Positions 27,786 to 36,673 of a stretch of DNA of 64,000 bases are shown here, in pieces; within the stretch, counting starts at the first letter, position 1; every line of letters begins with the position of its first letter. The DNA lies in NCBI RefSeq assembly GCF_003058165.1, contig NZ_QBUC01000004.1:62001-126000 (forward strand), in the 5' to 3' direction. Origin of the DNA: Paenisporosarcina sp. OV554. Lineage in GTDB: Bacteria > Bacillota > Bacilli > Bacillales_A > Planococcaceae. Position numbers and translations under genes: made by a program. The notes beneath the pieces were generated by a model. The model was not told the origin of the DNA. It ran no database searches and saw only the letters and a list, made by a program, of their open reading frames with translations.

Positions 27786-28466
27786 TTACAATTCGATTCC
27801 AGCACCAGAGCTAAGGAGGTGTACTGTCGCACCTTTAACTAAATCTTTAAAGTCCTGTGGGTTTTGTTTTATTGGAGGGAAAGTATCGTAATGAATTGGC
27901 ACAACCGCTTGTGGATTCAATAATTCCACTGCGTAAGCTGCATCTTCAATTCCCATTGTAAAGTTATCACCAATTGGCAAGAACGCTAAATCAATTGGAT
28001 GTCTTTCACCAATTAACTTCATATCACCAAATAACGAAGTATCCCCAGCATGGTAAATGGTTTTGCCCTCTGCCGTAAATAATATTCCTGCAGGCATACC
28101 CGTATAGATCATTTCCTTGTCTTCGGTTACATAAGCTGATCCATGAAATGCTTGTGTTAATTTCACTTTTCCAAACTCAAATTCTCTTGCACCACCAATA
28201 TGCAACGGATGTGTTCTTACTCCTTGCCAAGACAAATACTCTGCAAGCTCAAATGGAGCAACAACCAACGTGTCATTCGCTTTTGCGATTGCTACCGTGT
28301 CCCCTACATGATCGTTATGACCATGTGTTAATAAAATCACATCGGGCTTCTCATTGTCAGCTACTAAATCTGTTAATTCATTCCCTGTAATGAATGGATC
28401 AATTAATATCGTATACTCTCCCGTTTTTATTTTGACCACGGAATGTCCATGAAAAGTTACATACAT
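27786..28466 (-). CDS. ytkL: Metal-dependent hydrolase, UPF0173 (YtkL)
   Basis: 226 residues with a metallo-beta-lactamase fold. The metal motif [11 protein letters not shown] (His48, His50, Asp52, His53) is intact, with further ligands in GSAY...[12 protein letters not shown] and the late His in [11 protein letters not shown]. The family resembles UlaG-type lactonases and RNase Z; the substrate is unknown. Position next to ytoI and near an Xaa-Pro peptidase is the same as in B. subtilis. RBS AGGAGG precedes the ATG. Confidence 0.9.
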   Translation of the reverse strand: MYVTFHGHSVVKIKTGEYTILIDPFITGNELTDLVADNEKPDVILLTHGHNDHVGDTVAIAKANDTLVVAPFELAEYLSWQGVRTHPLHIGGAREFEFGKVKLTQAFHGSAYVTEDKEMIYTGMPAGILFTAEGKTIYHAGDTSLFGDMKLIGERHPIDLAFLPIGDNFTMGIEDAAYAVELLNPQAVVPIHYDTFPPIKQNPQDFKDLVKGATVHLLSSGAGIEL

Positions 28467-28571
28467 TTAGTTCAACCTCCTTTATTTCATACTAATATTT
28501 ATTCGATATGAATGTCGAATCTCCTGTTTTTTGATATGCTTAAGGGAGAAAGTTGAAAAAGGAGTGTTATT

Positions 28572-29672
28572 ATGACTAAAATCAATCAAATCTCTACATA
28601 TTTATCCGAAAACAATCTCGACGCAGCGTTTATCACAACTCCAGACAACGTGTTTTACGTATCTGGATTCCGAAGTAATCCCCATGAGCGTTTATTTGGT
28701 GTTGTAATTTTTAAAGATGCTGAACCACTTATGATTTGCCCGAAAATGGAAATACCAGATGCTAAAGAAGCTGGATGGTCATTCGATGTTGTTGGTCACC
28801 AAGATACAGATCAACCTTGGCAGTTATTAAAAGAAGCTATTGAAAGTAAAGGGGTTAACATTGCTCAACTTGCAATTGAAAAATCACATATGACTGTTGA
28901 ACGTTTGGAAGCTCTTCAAGAGTTATTCCCACAAGCTTCATTTGCTCGATTAGACGATCAACTGAATTCTATGCGCGTTGTGAAGGATGAAAGTGAATTA
29001 GTCATTCTTCGTAAAGCTGCTGAATATGCAGATTATGCGATTGAAGTCGGTGTAAGTGAGATTGCTGAAGGTAAGACTGAACTAGAAATTCTAACAGCTA
29101 TCGAACTTGCTTTAAAGAAAAAAGGAATCGCTCACATGTCATTTGATACGATGGTGTTGAGTGGACCAAAAACGGCATCCCCTCACGGGAAACCAGGTGA
29201 CCGCAAAATTCAAAAAGGCGATTTCATTTTATTTGATTTAGGTGTTATCTACAAAGGATATTGTTCTGATATTACGCGTACCGTTTCTTTCGGAGAACCT
29301 TCAGATGCTCAAAAAGAAGTATATGAAGCAGTAAGAAAAGCAGAACAAGATGCAGTTGATGCCGTCAAACCTGGAGTACGTGCAATGGATTTAGATAAAA
29401 TCGCACGTGATGTGATTACACAAGCTGGATACGGTGAATTCTTTACACATCGCTTAGGCCACGGACTTGGTATTTCGGTTCATGAGTTCCCTTCAGTTAC
29501 AGGTAATAATGAAATGGAATTAATCGAAGGCATGGTCTTTACGATTGAACCAGGAATTTATGATCCAAACATAACGGGTGTTCGCATTGAAGACGACGTG
29601 GTTGTTACAAAAAATGGCGTCGAGGTCTTAACGAAGTACCCTAAAGAATTAGTCATCATTCCAAGCGTATAA
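28572..29672 (+). CDS. pepQ: Xaa-Pro dipeptidase / aminopeptidase, M24 family
   Basis: 366 residues: a creatinase-type N-terminal domain (1-125) and an M24 pita-bread catalytic domain (about 130-355). The dinuclear metal ligands are present: Asp in LFDLGVIYKGY and SDITRT, His in GHGLGISVHEFP, Glu in FTIEPGIYD and in VRIEDDVVV. It releases residues from X-Pro peptides. Substrate length (dipeptide or longer) cannot be told from sequence; I use pepQ as a family label. AAGGAGTG lies before the ATG. Followed by a terminator that has been duplicated together with the downstream array. Confidence 0.88.
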   Translation: MTKINQISTYLSENNLDAAFITTPDNVFYVSGFRSNPHERLFGVVIFKDAEPLMICPKMEIPDAKEAGWSFDVVGHQDTDQPWQLLKEAIESKGVNIAQLAIEKSHMTVERLEALQELFPQASFARLDDQLNSMRVVKDESELVILRKAAEYADYAIEVGVSEIAEGKTELEILTAIELALKKKGIAHMSFDTMVLSGPKTASPHGKPGDRKIQKGDFILFDLGVIYKGYCSDITRTVSFGEPSDAQKEVYEAVRKAEQDAVDAVKPGVRAMDLDKIARDVITQAGYGEFFTHRLGHGLGISVHEFPSVTGNNEMELIEGMVFTIEPGIYDPNITGVRIEDDVVVTKNGVEVLTKYPKELVIIPSV

Positions 29673-29904
29673 TCCAAAGACCTGATTCACAGAAAATGCG
29701 AATCAGGTCTTTCTTTCATTTGTACAATGCGCATGAGAATCAGGAGGGAATTGGATAGTTGCGACGATAATCCGTGAAGTTGAGACAATAACTAGGAAGT
29801 TACGACGATAATCCAAGAGGTTACGACGATAACATGAATAGTTGCGACTATAATCCAAAAAGTTACGATGAAACCCCCTCACCATTACTTCTTATTAAAT
29901 CACA
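29671..29904. repeat. Tandem duplication unit 1: terminator plus 21-nt array
   Basis: Unit 1 and unit 2 start with AATCCAAAGACCTGATTC at 29671 and 29905, a period of 234. After the hairpin and a conserved link (TTCATTTGT.CAAT.C.CATGAGAAT.AGGAGG) come six short units beginning AGTTG/AGTTA/GGTTA at 29757, 29778, 29798, 29819, 29840 and 29861, with spacing 21, 20, 21, 21, 21. The typical unit is AGTTGCGACGATAATCCAAGA. No reading frame of note. Confidence 0.85.
29676..29712 (+). terminator. Intrinsic terminator of pepQ (first copy)
   Basis: AAAGACCTGATTC pairs with GAATCAGGTCTTT around ACAGAAAATGC, followed by CTTTC. An almost identical hairpin occurs 234 bases further on. Confidence 0.85.
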
Positions 29905-30098
29905 AATCCAAAGACCTGATTCGCAGAAAATGCGAATCAGGTCTTTCTTTCATTTGTGCAATTCTCATGAGAATTAGGAGGAAATTGGATAGTTGCGACG
30001 ATAATCCAAAAAGTTGAGACAATAACATGAATAGTTGAGCCGAAGATCCAAGAAGTTGCGACGAATCCCCGCCCCATCACTTCGCATTAAAATCACAC
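29905..30098. repeat. Tandem duplication unit 2: terminator plus 21-nt array
   Basis: Second copy, slightly shorter: four AGTTG units start at 29991, 30012, 30033 and 30054, all exactly 21 bases apart. The terminator copy here (29910-29946) has one base restored, giving a longer stem (GATTCGC/GCGAATC). Differences are clustered in the 21-nt units, so units have been gained, lost or swapped since the duplication. Confidence 0.85.
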
Positions 30099-30138
30099 AA
30101 AAAACCCCTTTTCACCAATTGGCGAAAAGGGGTTTTCA
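30099..30138 (-). terminator. Bidirectional terminator between pepQ and ald
   Basis: AAAACCCCTTTTC pairs with GAAAAGGGGTTTT around a short loop; A runs on one side and T runs on the other allow both directions. It ends three bases before the ald stop codon. Confidence 0.88.
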
Positions 30139-30140
30139 AA

Positions 30141-31256
30141 TTAAGCTAAAAGACCTTCAACAGCTACATACGGAAGTCCTTGTGCATCAGCTACCGCTTG
30201 ATATGTCACGTGTCCTTCTAATGTGTTAATTCCTTTAAGAAGTGCGCTGTTATCTAAGCAAGCTTGTACATATCCTTTGTTTGCAATTTGTACTGCATAA
30301 GGAACAGTTACGTTTGTTAAAGCCATAGTAGATGTACGTGGAACAGCTCCAGGCATGTTAGCTACTGCGTAATGAACCACACCATGTTTTTCATATGTTG
30401 GGTTATCGTGAGTTGTGATACGATCAGAACTTTCGAAAATACCACCTTGGTCTATAGCAATATCAACTACTACCGATCCAGGTTTCATTGACTTGATCAT
30501 TTCTTCTGTAATAAGTTTAGGTGCTTTCGCTCCTGGAATTAAGACAGCGCCAATAACAAGATCCGAATCTTTTACAGATTCAGCGATGTTAAATGGATTT
30601 GAAATTAATGTTTGCACATCGCGACCAAACAAGTCTTCTAATTGACGAAGACGATCTGGACTTAGATCGATGATTGTAACATCTGCTCCCATTCCAACTG
30701 CAACACGAGCAGCGTTTGTTCCTGCAATTCCGCCACCAATAATAGTAACTTTACCGCGAGAAACTCCTGGTACTCCACCAAGTAAAATTCCCATCCCACC
30801 GTGGATTTTCTCTAAGAACTGTGCACCAATTTGAGTAGACATACGTCCAGCTACTTCACTCATAGGTGTTAATAACGGCAATGAATTGTTTGGAAGTTGA
30901 ACGGTTTCGTAAGCAATTCCAACCACTTTATTATCCATTAAAGCTTTTGTTAATTCAGGTTCTGGAGCTAAATGTAAATATGTGAACAAGATTAGACCTT
31001 CATGGAAATAACCATATTCAGAAGCAATCGGTTCTTTTACTTTCATGACCATATCAGTTGCCCATGCTTCTTTAGCTGTTGCCACAATTTGTGCACCTGC
31101 TGTTTCATATGCTTCATCTGTGAAACCTGAACCTAGTCCTGCTCCTGTTTCGATATAAACATCATGTCCGAAAACTGCTAAGTTAACAACTCCTGCTGGT
31201 GTCATAGCAACACGGTTTTCATTGTTTTTAATTTCTTTAGGTACTCCAATTTTCAT
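30141..31256 (-). CDS. ald: Alanine dehydrogenase
   Basis: 371 residues from ATG 31254-31256 ([20 protein letters not shown]) after AGGAGG. NAD-dependent reversible deamination of alanine to pyruvate and ammonia; in Bacillus it is needed for normal sporulation and alanine use. Seen: N-terminal signature with [13 protein letters not shown], substrate Lys in [13 protein letters not shown], His in [13 protein letters not shown] motif [24 protein letters not shown] and the Asp that selects NAD (IIDLSPDRL). Length is the family standard. Divergent from the permease at 31.4 kb. Confidence 0.97.
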   Translation of the reverse strand: MKIGVPKEIKNNENRVAMTPAGVVNLAVFGHDVYIETGAGLGSGFTDEAYETAGAQIVATAKEAWATDMVMKVKEPIASEYGYFHEGLILFTYLHLAPEPELTKALMDNKVVGIAYETVQLPNNSLPLLTPMSEVAGRMSTQIGAQFLEKIHGGMGILLGGVPGVSRGKVTIIGGGIAGTNAARVAVGMGADVTIIDLSPDRLRQLEDLFGRDVQTLISNPFNIAESVKDSDLVIGAVLIPGAKAPKLITEEMIKSMKPGSVVVDIAIDQGGIFESSDRITTHDNPTYEKHGVVHYAVANMPGAVPRTSTMALTNVTVPYAVQIANKGYVQACLDNSALLKGINTLEGHVTYQAVADAQGLPYVAVEGLLA

Positions 31257-31420
31257 TTTGAAACCCTCCTGTGTTTTATGTAAGTAAGTCAATTGAGCCG
31301 ACATAATTAAATTATTGAAAGCAAATCAATTCTATCAGATATAATTGAAAATGGCTTTAAAAATCTTTTTATACAATAATTTTAGATAACTCTGTTAATT
31401 GAAAGCTGGGTGAATTACAA

Positions 31421-32728
31421 ATGGCAGGAATGAATAACCGAAATTTCGAGCAATTTGGATTGGAAGCAGTCCCTTCTTCTCTTCAACAATCTACTTGGAA
31501 AGAGTATGCAATCATTGCTTTTGCTTTTTCCGTAAATGCTGGAAACTTTCTAGTTCCATCTTTAGCAGTTACTCAAGGACACCTTCCATGGTTACCTGCT
31601 TTTACCGCGGTTTGGCTAGGTGCTATATTAGCATTTTTATGTGTATCCGCACTTTCTATCCCTGGTGCTCTTTATGGTCTTCCTGGTCAATACATTTTGC
31701 GTGCTTTTGTTGGGTCTTGGCTTGCCACAAAAATCGCATCACCTATCCGTGTGTTAACTTCATTATATTGGTTTAGTGTACAAACAATTGGTGGGACATA
31801 TATTCTACAATCTGTTGTTTCTAACTTCTTGAACATTCATATTCCGTTTACGCTTTTAGCGGTGTTTACGGCTAGTCTGATGGCTTATTTGGCTCTCGTT
31901 GGATACGATGCTGTAAAAAAAGTAACGAGATTATTTTTACCCATATTAATTATTGGACAAAGTCTTATGCTATTTGTCATTTTCACAGAAGTCTCAGTAT
32001 CGTCAGAAAATTCCTTTCCTAATACAACTTTTGACTGGGGCATATTTTTCTTTTATATGAGTTTAGCATTCGTTCAATTTGTTTCGGGTGTTAGTGCTTC
32101 TAGTGATATGACCCGTTATGCTAAATCTGCACGTCAAGGATTCTCTGGTATGTTCCTTGGAAATTCCGCAGGTTATTTAATGACCGCTTTAATAGGAACA
32201 TTAGTGGCGGCATTTTTCCAATCCACGAATCCTTTCGTTGTGCTTAGTGAAGCGACTACAAATACTTTTATTGGACTTTTCATTACCTTAAGCGGTTTAC
32301 TTGCCATGATTTCTATCAACATTGGAAATGCATATACTGGAGGATTTAGTTTACTTAATACGTGGCCTTCTCTTGGAAGATTAAGAAGCGCTTTATTATT
32401 CGGGATAGTCGGCGTAATCCTAAGTTGTTTTCCAAGCCTTTCTACTGAAGCGGCCTATATTATCTCGATTTTAGGAGCGGGCATTGTTCCATTATCAGCA
32501 ATCATAGTCGTAGATTACTTATGGAATAAAAAAATGTCTATCTCAGAAGAACTCATGATGAATGTGGTCCTTGGTTCTTATAAAATAAATCTTGCAGCCA
32601 TTCTTACATTTACCTTTATGAGTATTGCTTACTTAATCATCCCAAAGGAGTTTTCACCGGGAATGCTAATATTTATTGGTAGTTCGATAGTTTATTTTTC
32701 GCTTCACAAGTATATAGTCACAAAATAG
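31421..32728 (+). CDS. NCS1-family nucleobase permease (CodB-like)
   Basis: 435 residues with about 12 membrane helices. Family marks: an N-terminal FSVNAGNFLVPSLA helix, the NCS1 signature region SASSDMTRYAKSARQGFSG in the middle, and NIGNAYTGGFSLLN later. NCS1 carriers bring in cytosine, purines, allantoin or related compounds with Na+ or H+. Substrate cannot be assigned. Weak ribosome site GGGTG eight bases upstream; an ATG three codons in is an alternative. A GGAAATCCT/AGGATTTCC hairpin without T run follows (32741-32769). Confidence 0.82.
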   Translation: MAGMNNRNFEQFGLEAVPSSLQQSTWKEYAIIAFAFSVNAGNFLVPSLAVTQGHLPWLPAFTAVWLGAILAFLCVSALSIPGALYGLPGQYILRAFVGSWLATKIASPIRVLTSLYWFSVQTIGGTYILQSVVSNFLNIHIPFTLLAVFTASLMAYLALVGYDAVKKVTRLFLPILIIGQSLMLFVIFTEVSVSSENSFPNTTFDWGIFFFYMSLAFVQFVSGVSASSDMTRYAKSARQGFSGMFLGNSAGYLMTALIGTLVAAFFQSTNPFVVLSEATTNTFIGLFITLSGLLAMISINIGNAYTGGFSLLNTWPSLGRLRSALLFGIVGVILSCFPSLSTEAAYIISILGAGIVPLSAIIVVDYLWNKKMSISEELMMNVVLGSYKINLAAILTFTFMSIAYLIIPKEFSPGMLIFIGSSIVYFSLHKYIVTK

Positions 32729-32740
32729 ACCCTAATTGAC

Positions 32741-32769
32741 GGAAATCCTATTGAAAAAGCAGGATTTCC
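32741..32769 (+). other. Hairpin between the NCS1 permease and uspA
   Basis: GGAAATCCT and AGGATTTCC are exact complements around an 11-base loop, without a downstream T run. It may be a weak terminator or an RNA-stability element. Confidence 0.4.
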
Positions 32770-32822
32770 AGCTTGCTTACCGAAATCTATATATATAGAA
32801 AAATTTTGAAGGAGGAATTTAT

Positions 32823-33272
32823 ATGACACTTTCATACAAACATATTTTAGTTGCGGTAGACGGGTCTAAAGAAGCAGCATGGGCTTTTAAAAAATCCATT
32901 GGCGTAGCACAACGTAATGATGCGACATTAAATCTAGTAAACGTGATTGATACACGTTCATTTGCAGCCATTGAAGCTTATGATCGATCAATCGCAGACC
33001 GTGCACAAGCGTTTGCTGAAGAATTACTAGGTAATTATAAAAAAGAAGCTGAGGCGGCTGGAGTTACAAAAGTAAATGTGATTGTTGATTATGGTTCTCC
33101 TAAAACAATGATTGCTAGAGAAGTTGCTAAGAAAGTAGAAGCTGATCTTATAATTTGTGGTGCTACAGGTTTAAGCACCGTTGAACGTTTTTTAATCGGA
33201 AGTGTATCTGGACATATTGTACGTGCGGCTAAATGTGATGTGCTTGTTGTCCGGACAGAAGAACACATTTAA
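32823..33272 (+). CDS. Universal stress protein, UspA family
   Basis: 149 residues forming one Usp domain. The start HILVAVDGSKEAAWAF and the ATP-binding motif near the end, GATGLSTVERFLIGSVSGHIVRAAKCDVLVVR in outline (G-2x-G-9x-G-S), indicate an ATP-binding type. It usually responds to starvation or stress; direct function unknown. A strong AAGGAGGAA site precedes the ATG. It stands alone between the permease and the decayed ATPase remnant. Confidence 0.9.
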   Translation: MTLSYKHILVAVDGSKEAAWAFKKSIGVAQRNDATLNLVNVIDTRSFAAIEAYDRSIADRAQAFAEELLGNYKKEAEAAGVTKVNVIVDYGSPKTMIAREVAKKVEADLIICGATGLSTVERFLIGSVSGHIVRAAKCDVLVVRTEEHI

Positions 33273-33282
33273 CTAAGAAAAG

Positions 33283-33352
33283 CGTAAGACGCCACTCTAG
33301 CACGCCTACGGTTCTAGAAAAAATGAATCGGACTGTTTGCGAATGAGTCACT
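33283..33352. repeat. Dispersed repeat family 2, copy 2 (fragment)
   Basis: The block GAAAAAATGAATCG ... TTTGCGAATGAGTCACTT (33317-33352) matches the inverse of the block at 11113-11156 with scattered changes. It is directly fused to the truncated ATPase remnant, so it probably marks the break point of a deletion or insertion. Confidence 0.55.
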
Positions 33353-33626
33353 TAGCAGTACTTATTAAATTTAGCGTAAGACCTGAATATATTTCTGATG
33401 ATCCTGAAGCTTTAGCTTTATTGTCCGAATCTACAGTAGAAGCAAATGTAAACGTGTCAGAATTAACCGGTTCTGAACTGATGGTTTACTCAACTCCCGA
33501 TGGTCAACAACATGTAGCGCGCGTTAGTTCCAACGCGCATATCCAAACCGTCAAAAAATTAAACTTGCATTTGACTTGGCTAGGGCTCATTTCTTCGATA
33601 ATGAAACTGAAAGTCGTAACAGATAG
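33352..33626 (+). pseudogene. C-terminal remnant of an MsmX/UgpC-type sugar ABC transporter ATPase
   Basis: About 90 codons remain. The frame reads KFSVRPEYISDDPEALALL then VEANVNVSELTGSELMVYS and GQQHVARVSS, which is the TOBE (MalK C-terminal) region of MsmX/UgpC ATPases (RPEHI ... E.TGSE..). Near 33571-33573 one base is lost; in the next frame the expected ending DLARAHFFDNETESRNR follows and stops at TAG 33624-33626, directly before an intrinsic terminator. The Walker A, signature and Walker B parts are absent, replaced upstream by a repeat-family-2 fragment. It therefore cannot make a working ATPase. Confidence 0.82.
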
Positions 33627-33628
33627 AA

Positions 33629-33668
33629 AATCCTCGTCCAGTATTTTATCTGGAAGAGGATTTTTTAT
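33629..33668 (+). terminator. Intrinsic terminator of the decayed ATPase gene
   Basis: AATCCTC..CCAG pairs with CTGG..GAGGATT around a short loop, followed by TTTTTTA. It directly follows the old stop codon. Confidence 0.82.
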
Positions 33669-33799
33669 ACTTTCTTTACCGAATCCAAAACATGTTGCAC
33701 CGTTGCTTTTAGCCGCCTGACAACACCTTCTCGCATTTAATCCACCATTATCAATATCTTGGGTTTCAAATGTGCTCTATTCTTCCGTTTCATTCGTAA

Positions 33800-34687
33800 T
33801 CAGTTTGCCATTATTCTTGAAGCTGCTCCGTGCAATCCCGCGCTTTCTTTATATGCACTTGCTTCAATTCGTTCTTCTTTACCTTTTAACAATGGATGAT
33901 TCAAATACTGTCTAACCTCTTTTCGCACTAGTTCGATGAGTCCCGGATGATTATTGAACACACCCCCCCCAAGGACGATACAATGTGGATCCTCTAAGAC
34001 GATAATATGATAGATTGCTTTCGCTAATGTACATATAGCTTCGTTGACAATTGGTAAAATGCAATCGTTGCCTTCATAATAAAACTCCATCATTTCTTTT
34101 AGTGTCAGGTTTGTGTTCTTCAACAATTTCTTCCCTTGAGCTTCCAGCGAAGGACCAGAAACAAGGGACTCAAGAGAAGTTCGTGGAGTATCTGTCAAAT
34201 TAAACCCAATTTCTCCTGCCATGCCTGCACCTCTCAAAAACATTCCCTTATATATCGAACAACAGGAAATACCCGTACTGAGTGTTACATAAACAAAAGC
34301 CTCCTGAGAGAATTCACGGTTTGTATATTCTCCCCACGCCGCCATATACACGTCATTGTCCACAATAATATTCGATTTAGGAAACTCATTGGCAAGCCTT
34401 TCGGTTAATAGGAAATTTCTCCAGGGCAAATTGTTTTGGAAGATTGCAATCCCGTTTTCACTGTCAACAATCCCTGGAATTCCTACTGCGATCCCGTTTA
34501 TTTCATCAATATGAACAAGCGTATTCATACATAGAGACTTGAATGAATCAATCAGTGACTGGAAGAGTTTCTCTCCGTCATTTTTTTCGCTTCGTATTTC
34601 GGCGGCTTGCAATACAGTCCCGTTTGCGCTTAACAGGGCTGTCGCGAGTTTTGTACCACCGACATCAGCAGCCAGAATGTATCCCAT
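33800..34687 (-). CDS. ROK-family sugar kinase, candidate amino-sugar kinase
   Basis: 295 residues. The N-terminal phosphate loop AADVGGTKLATALL and the catalytic Asp in NIIVDNDVYMAAWGEY identify a ROK kinase. The usual zinc-binding set is missing: GEIGFN replaces the GEIGH motif and the CxCGxxGCxE motif is absent (the region reads TDTPRTSLESLVSGPSLE), so it belongs to a zinc-free branch. It is the last gene of aldolase-pfkB-SIS-ROK, 17 bases after the SIS gene. Context suggests it phosphorylates the imported N-acetylhexosamine at O6. A run of eight G codes part of LGGGVF (33963-33970). AGGTGGGG precedes the ATG. Confidence 0.83.
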   Translation of the reverse strand: MGYILAADVGGTKLATALLSANGTVLQAAEIRSEKNDGEKLFQSLIDSFKSLCMNTLVHIDEINGIAVGIPGIVDSENGIAIFQNNLPWRNFLLTERLANEFPKSNIIVDNDVYMAAWGEYTNREFSQEAFVYVTLSTGISCCSIYKGMFLRGAGMAGEIGFNLTDTPRTSLESLVSGPSLEAQGKKLLKNTNLTLKEMMEFYYEGNDCILPIVNEAICTLAKAIYHIIVLEDPHCIVLGGGVFNNHPGLIELVRKEVRQYLNHPLLKGKEERIEASAYKESAGLHGAASRIMAN

Positions 34688-34704
34688 TTACACCCCACCT
34701 CCGA

Positions 34705-35721
34705 TTATGACAATTTAACAACTTGTGTAAGATTTCGTGGCTTATCTGGATTAAACCCAAGATTCACAGCACGATGATACGCAATTAATTGAAGATATGG
34801 AACATATATGGCATGCCGGTTCAGATCACTTATATCATTCGTCAATTCAATTATTTCATCTGCTTTAAATCCTACAGGAACCGGACCGATTGCTAGTACA
34901 TATCCGCCAAGCCTTTGAATATCTAAAACGAGTTGCTGGTCATAGTTTGCTGTCTCGAGTTGAATGAGCAAAACGACAACTGTCGAACCGTCTACAATTG
35001 AAATTGGACCATGCCTAAACTCCAAGCTCGAATAGCTCTCACATTCTGTTTGCGTCATTTCTTTTAATTTTAAAGTCGCTTCTTTCGCTAATCCGTTATA
35101 TGAACCTGACCCAAGGAAGATAAACCGTTTCTTCGAATAATCTTCAGCTACCTTTTTTGTTAAACCTTCGGATGATAACGCGTTCCTTACCAATTTTGGA
35201 ACTTTCTTTAGTTCATCCAAGTTTTGACTGGATTCCGCTTGTTTTGCAGCGAACACTTGGAGAGCAAATAGCATATTTGAAAACGATTGAGTCATTACAA
35301 CACTATTCTCCGAGATATGATCAAGTGCGATCACTTGATCTACCGCTGCTGCCATCGGGGTATCCCCATTACATGTAACCGCTAATGTACGAATATCAGC
35401 GTTCCCCTTAAAATGATCGAGGGCAATGAGAATCTCTGAAGTTGTTCCCGATCTTGAAATTCCAACGACAAGGTACTTTTTCCACGGTACAATAGCTGTA
35501 GATGTATGAAGGAATAACTCCGATGCAGGCAGTGCTGATGCAAACTGTCCTGTCACCGTTTGATAGTACTTTGCAGCTGAAGCAGCTAGATAAAATGAAG
35601 TTCCACAACCCATGAATAACACTTGATCTACAGCTTCGTGTTCAATTTCTAACTCCTTCACAAGCTCATAAGTTTTTTGTAATTGTTCCGCTTGTCCCAT
35701 GATTTCATTATACGTATGCAT
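34705..35721 (-). CDS. SIS-domain sugar isomerase/deaminase, AgaS- or NagB-II-like
   Basis: 338 residues from ATG 35719-35721 (MHTYNEIMGQAEQL) with AGAGG upstream; a start eight codons earlier has no ribosome site. Two SIS domains: FMGCGTSFYLAASAAKYY with VGISRSGTTSEILIAL (about 35-165), and FLGSGSYNGLAKEATLKLKEMTQTECESYSSLEFRHGP summarised as the GlmS-like second half (about 195-330). The N-terminal E-I-M-x-Q-x-E pattern is typical of AgaS and NagB-II. Probable reaction: galactosamine-6-P to tagatose-6-P plus ammonia, or glucosamine-6-P to fructose-6-P. It follows pfkB by 13 bases. Confidence 0.8.
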   Translation of the reverse strand: MHTYNEIMGQAEQLQKTYELVKELEIEHEAVDQVLFMGCGTSFYLAASAAKYYQTVTGQFASALPASELFLHTSTAIVPWKKYLVVGISRSGTTSEILIALDHFKGNADIRTLAVTCNGDTPMAAAVDQVIALDHISENSVVMTQSFSNMLFALQVFAAKQAESSQNLDELKKVPKLVRNALSSEGLTKKVAEDYSKKRFIFLGSGSYNGLAKEATLKLKEMTQTECESYSSLEFRHGPISIVDGSTVVVLLIQLETANYDQQLVLDIQRLGGYVLAIGPVPVGFKADEIIELTNDISDLNRHAIYVPYLQLIAYHRAVNLGFNPDKPRNLTQVVKLS

Positions 35722-35734
35722 ACTATTAATACCT

Positions 35735-36673
35735 CTATCTGTCATTTATTTTTCGAATCGTAATTTGTTCCATGAAAGCTTCCACTTGTTCGAGATCAAT
35801 AAAACCGATTGCGCTGTACATTGCATTTACTGAACCGCATGCAATAGCCCGCTTATAGGCAACGCTATATACTTCATTGTGAGATAACCCATACAGCAAG
35901 CCACCGACGAAGGCATCTCCGCTACCGACCGTATTGACAATATCAATCTGAGGGGCATCTGCTCTGAAACACCCAGATTTATTGACAAAAATCGCTCCTT
36001 CTCCAGCCAATGTGAAACAGACATGCTCGATACCGGCATCGACGAAACACCTTCCTACTTTAAACAATTCACTTTCAGTTACAATCGATTTCCCTAGTAG
36101 AGCGGCAATTTCATGCTCATTCGGTTTTATCGCAAACGGCTTTGCCTTTATTCCATTTTGTAGCGCATCACCACTTGAATCAAGGATCACCTTCGCACCG
36201 TTGTCATTTATAATTCGTATGAGGTCAGCATATGCGGTTTGGGGTACCCCTTTCGGTAAACTACCAGATAACGCAAACCATTTTACGCTTTCTGATTTCT
36301 GTCTAGCCCAGTCAAGCATGGAATGCCACTCCGCTTCAGATATGTCCGGACCTCCTTCGAGCAATTCAGTTCCTCCACTTTTGTTCTTATCAAGCACTGT
36401 TAAGCAAACGCGACTTTCGCCCTTAACGGAAATGAGATCACTTGCAATCTTGTGTTTCTCCAACAGACTGCGAATTCTAACGCCGTTCAAACCGCCTGCA
36501 AAACCACCAACATCAACGTTAGCACCGGAATAGTGGAGAACTTTTGCGACGTTCATACCTTTTCCACCTACGTCTTGTGTAATAGAAGAAACTCGATTTG
36601 TCCCCCCGATTTCCATTGATTCAACTTCATAAACTTGGTCGATTGCAGCGTTCAGCGTAATGGATGTAATCAT
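35735..36673 (-). CDS. PfkB-type hexose-phosphate kinase (LacC / 1-phosphofructokinase subfamily)
   Basis: 312 residues. ITLNAAIDQVYEV at the start and GGKGMNVAKVLHYSGA are marks of the LacC/FruK subfamily; the anion hole and catalytic Asp lie in NTVGSGDAFVGGLLYG. Candidates are tagatose-6-phosphate kinase, 1-phosphofructokinase and 6-phosphofructokinase. An adjacent tagatose/fructose-bisphosphate aldolase and SIS protein favour tagatose-6-phosphate. Its start overlaps the aldolase stop by four bases (ATGA), so the two are translationally coupled. Confidence 0.85.
   Translation of the reverse strand: MITSITLNAAIDQVYEVESMEIGGTNRVSSITQDVGGKGMNVAKVLHYSGANVDVGGFAGGLNGVRIRSLLEKHKIASDLISVKGESRVCLTVLDKNKSGGTELLEGGPDISEAEWHSMLDWARQKSESVKWFALSGSLPKGVPQTAYADLIRIINDNGAKVILDSSGDALQNGIKAKPFAIKPNEHEIAALLGKSIVTESELFKVGRCFVDAGIEHVCFTLAGEGAIFVNKSGCFRADAPQIDIVNTVGSGDAFVGGLLYGLSHNEVYSVAYKRAIACGSVNAMYSAIGFIDLEQVEAFMEQITIRKINDR

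Noticed and set aside
29703-29885. Minus-strand frame of 60 codons rich in Arg, Asn and Tyr
   Set aside because: It is a translation of the 21-nt repeat array; its repetitive composition comes from the repeats and it has no ribosome site.
29757-30075. CRISPR array
   Set aside because: Units of 21 bases touch each other without spacers, diverge from each other and have no cas genes nearby.
33337-33720. Intact hypothetical protein of 127 residues
   Set aside because: After 33571 the frame leaves the homologous ATPase frame and then reads through a terminator hairpin; a decayed ATPase explains the data better.
34705-35721. SIS protein as full GlmS glutamine-fructose-6-phosphate aminotransferase
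   Set aside because: The N-terminal glutamine amidotransferase domain with its Cys1 is absent; only the two SIS domains are present.
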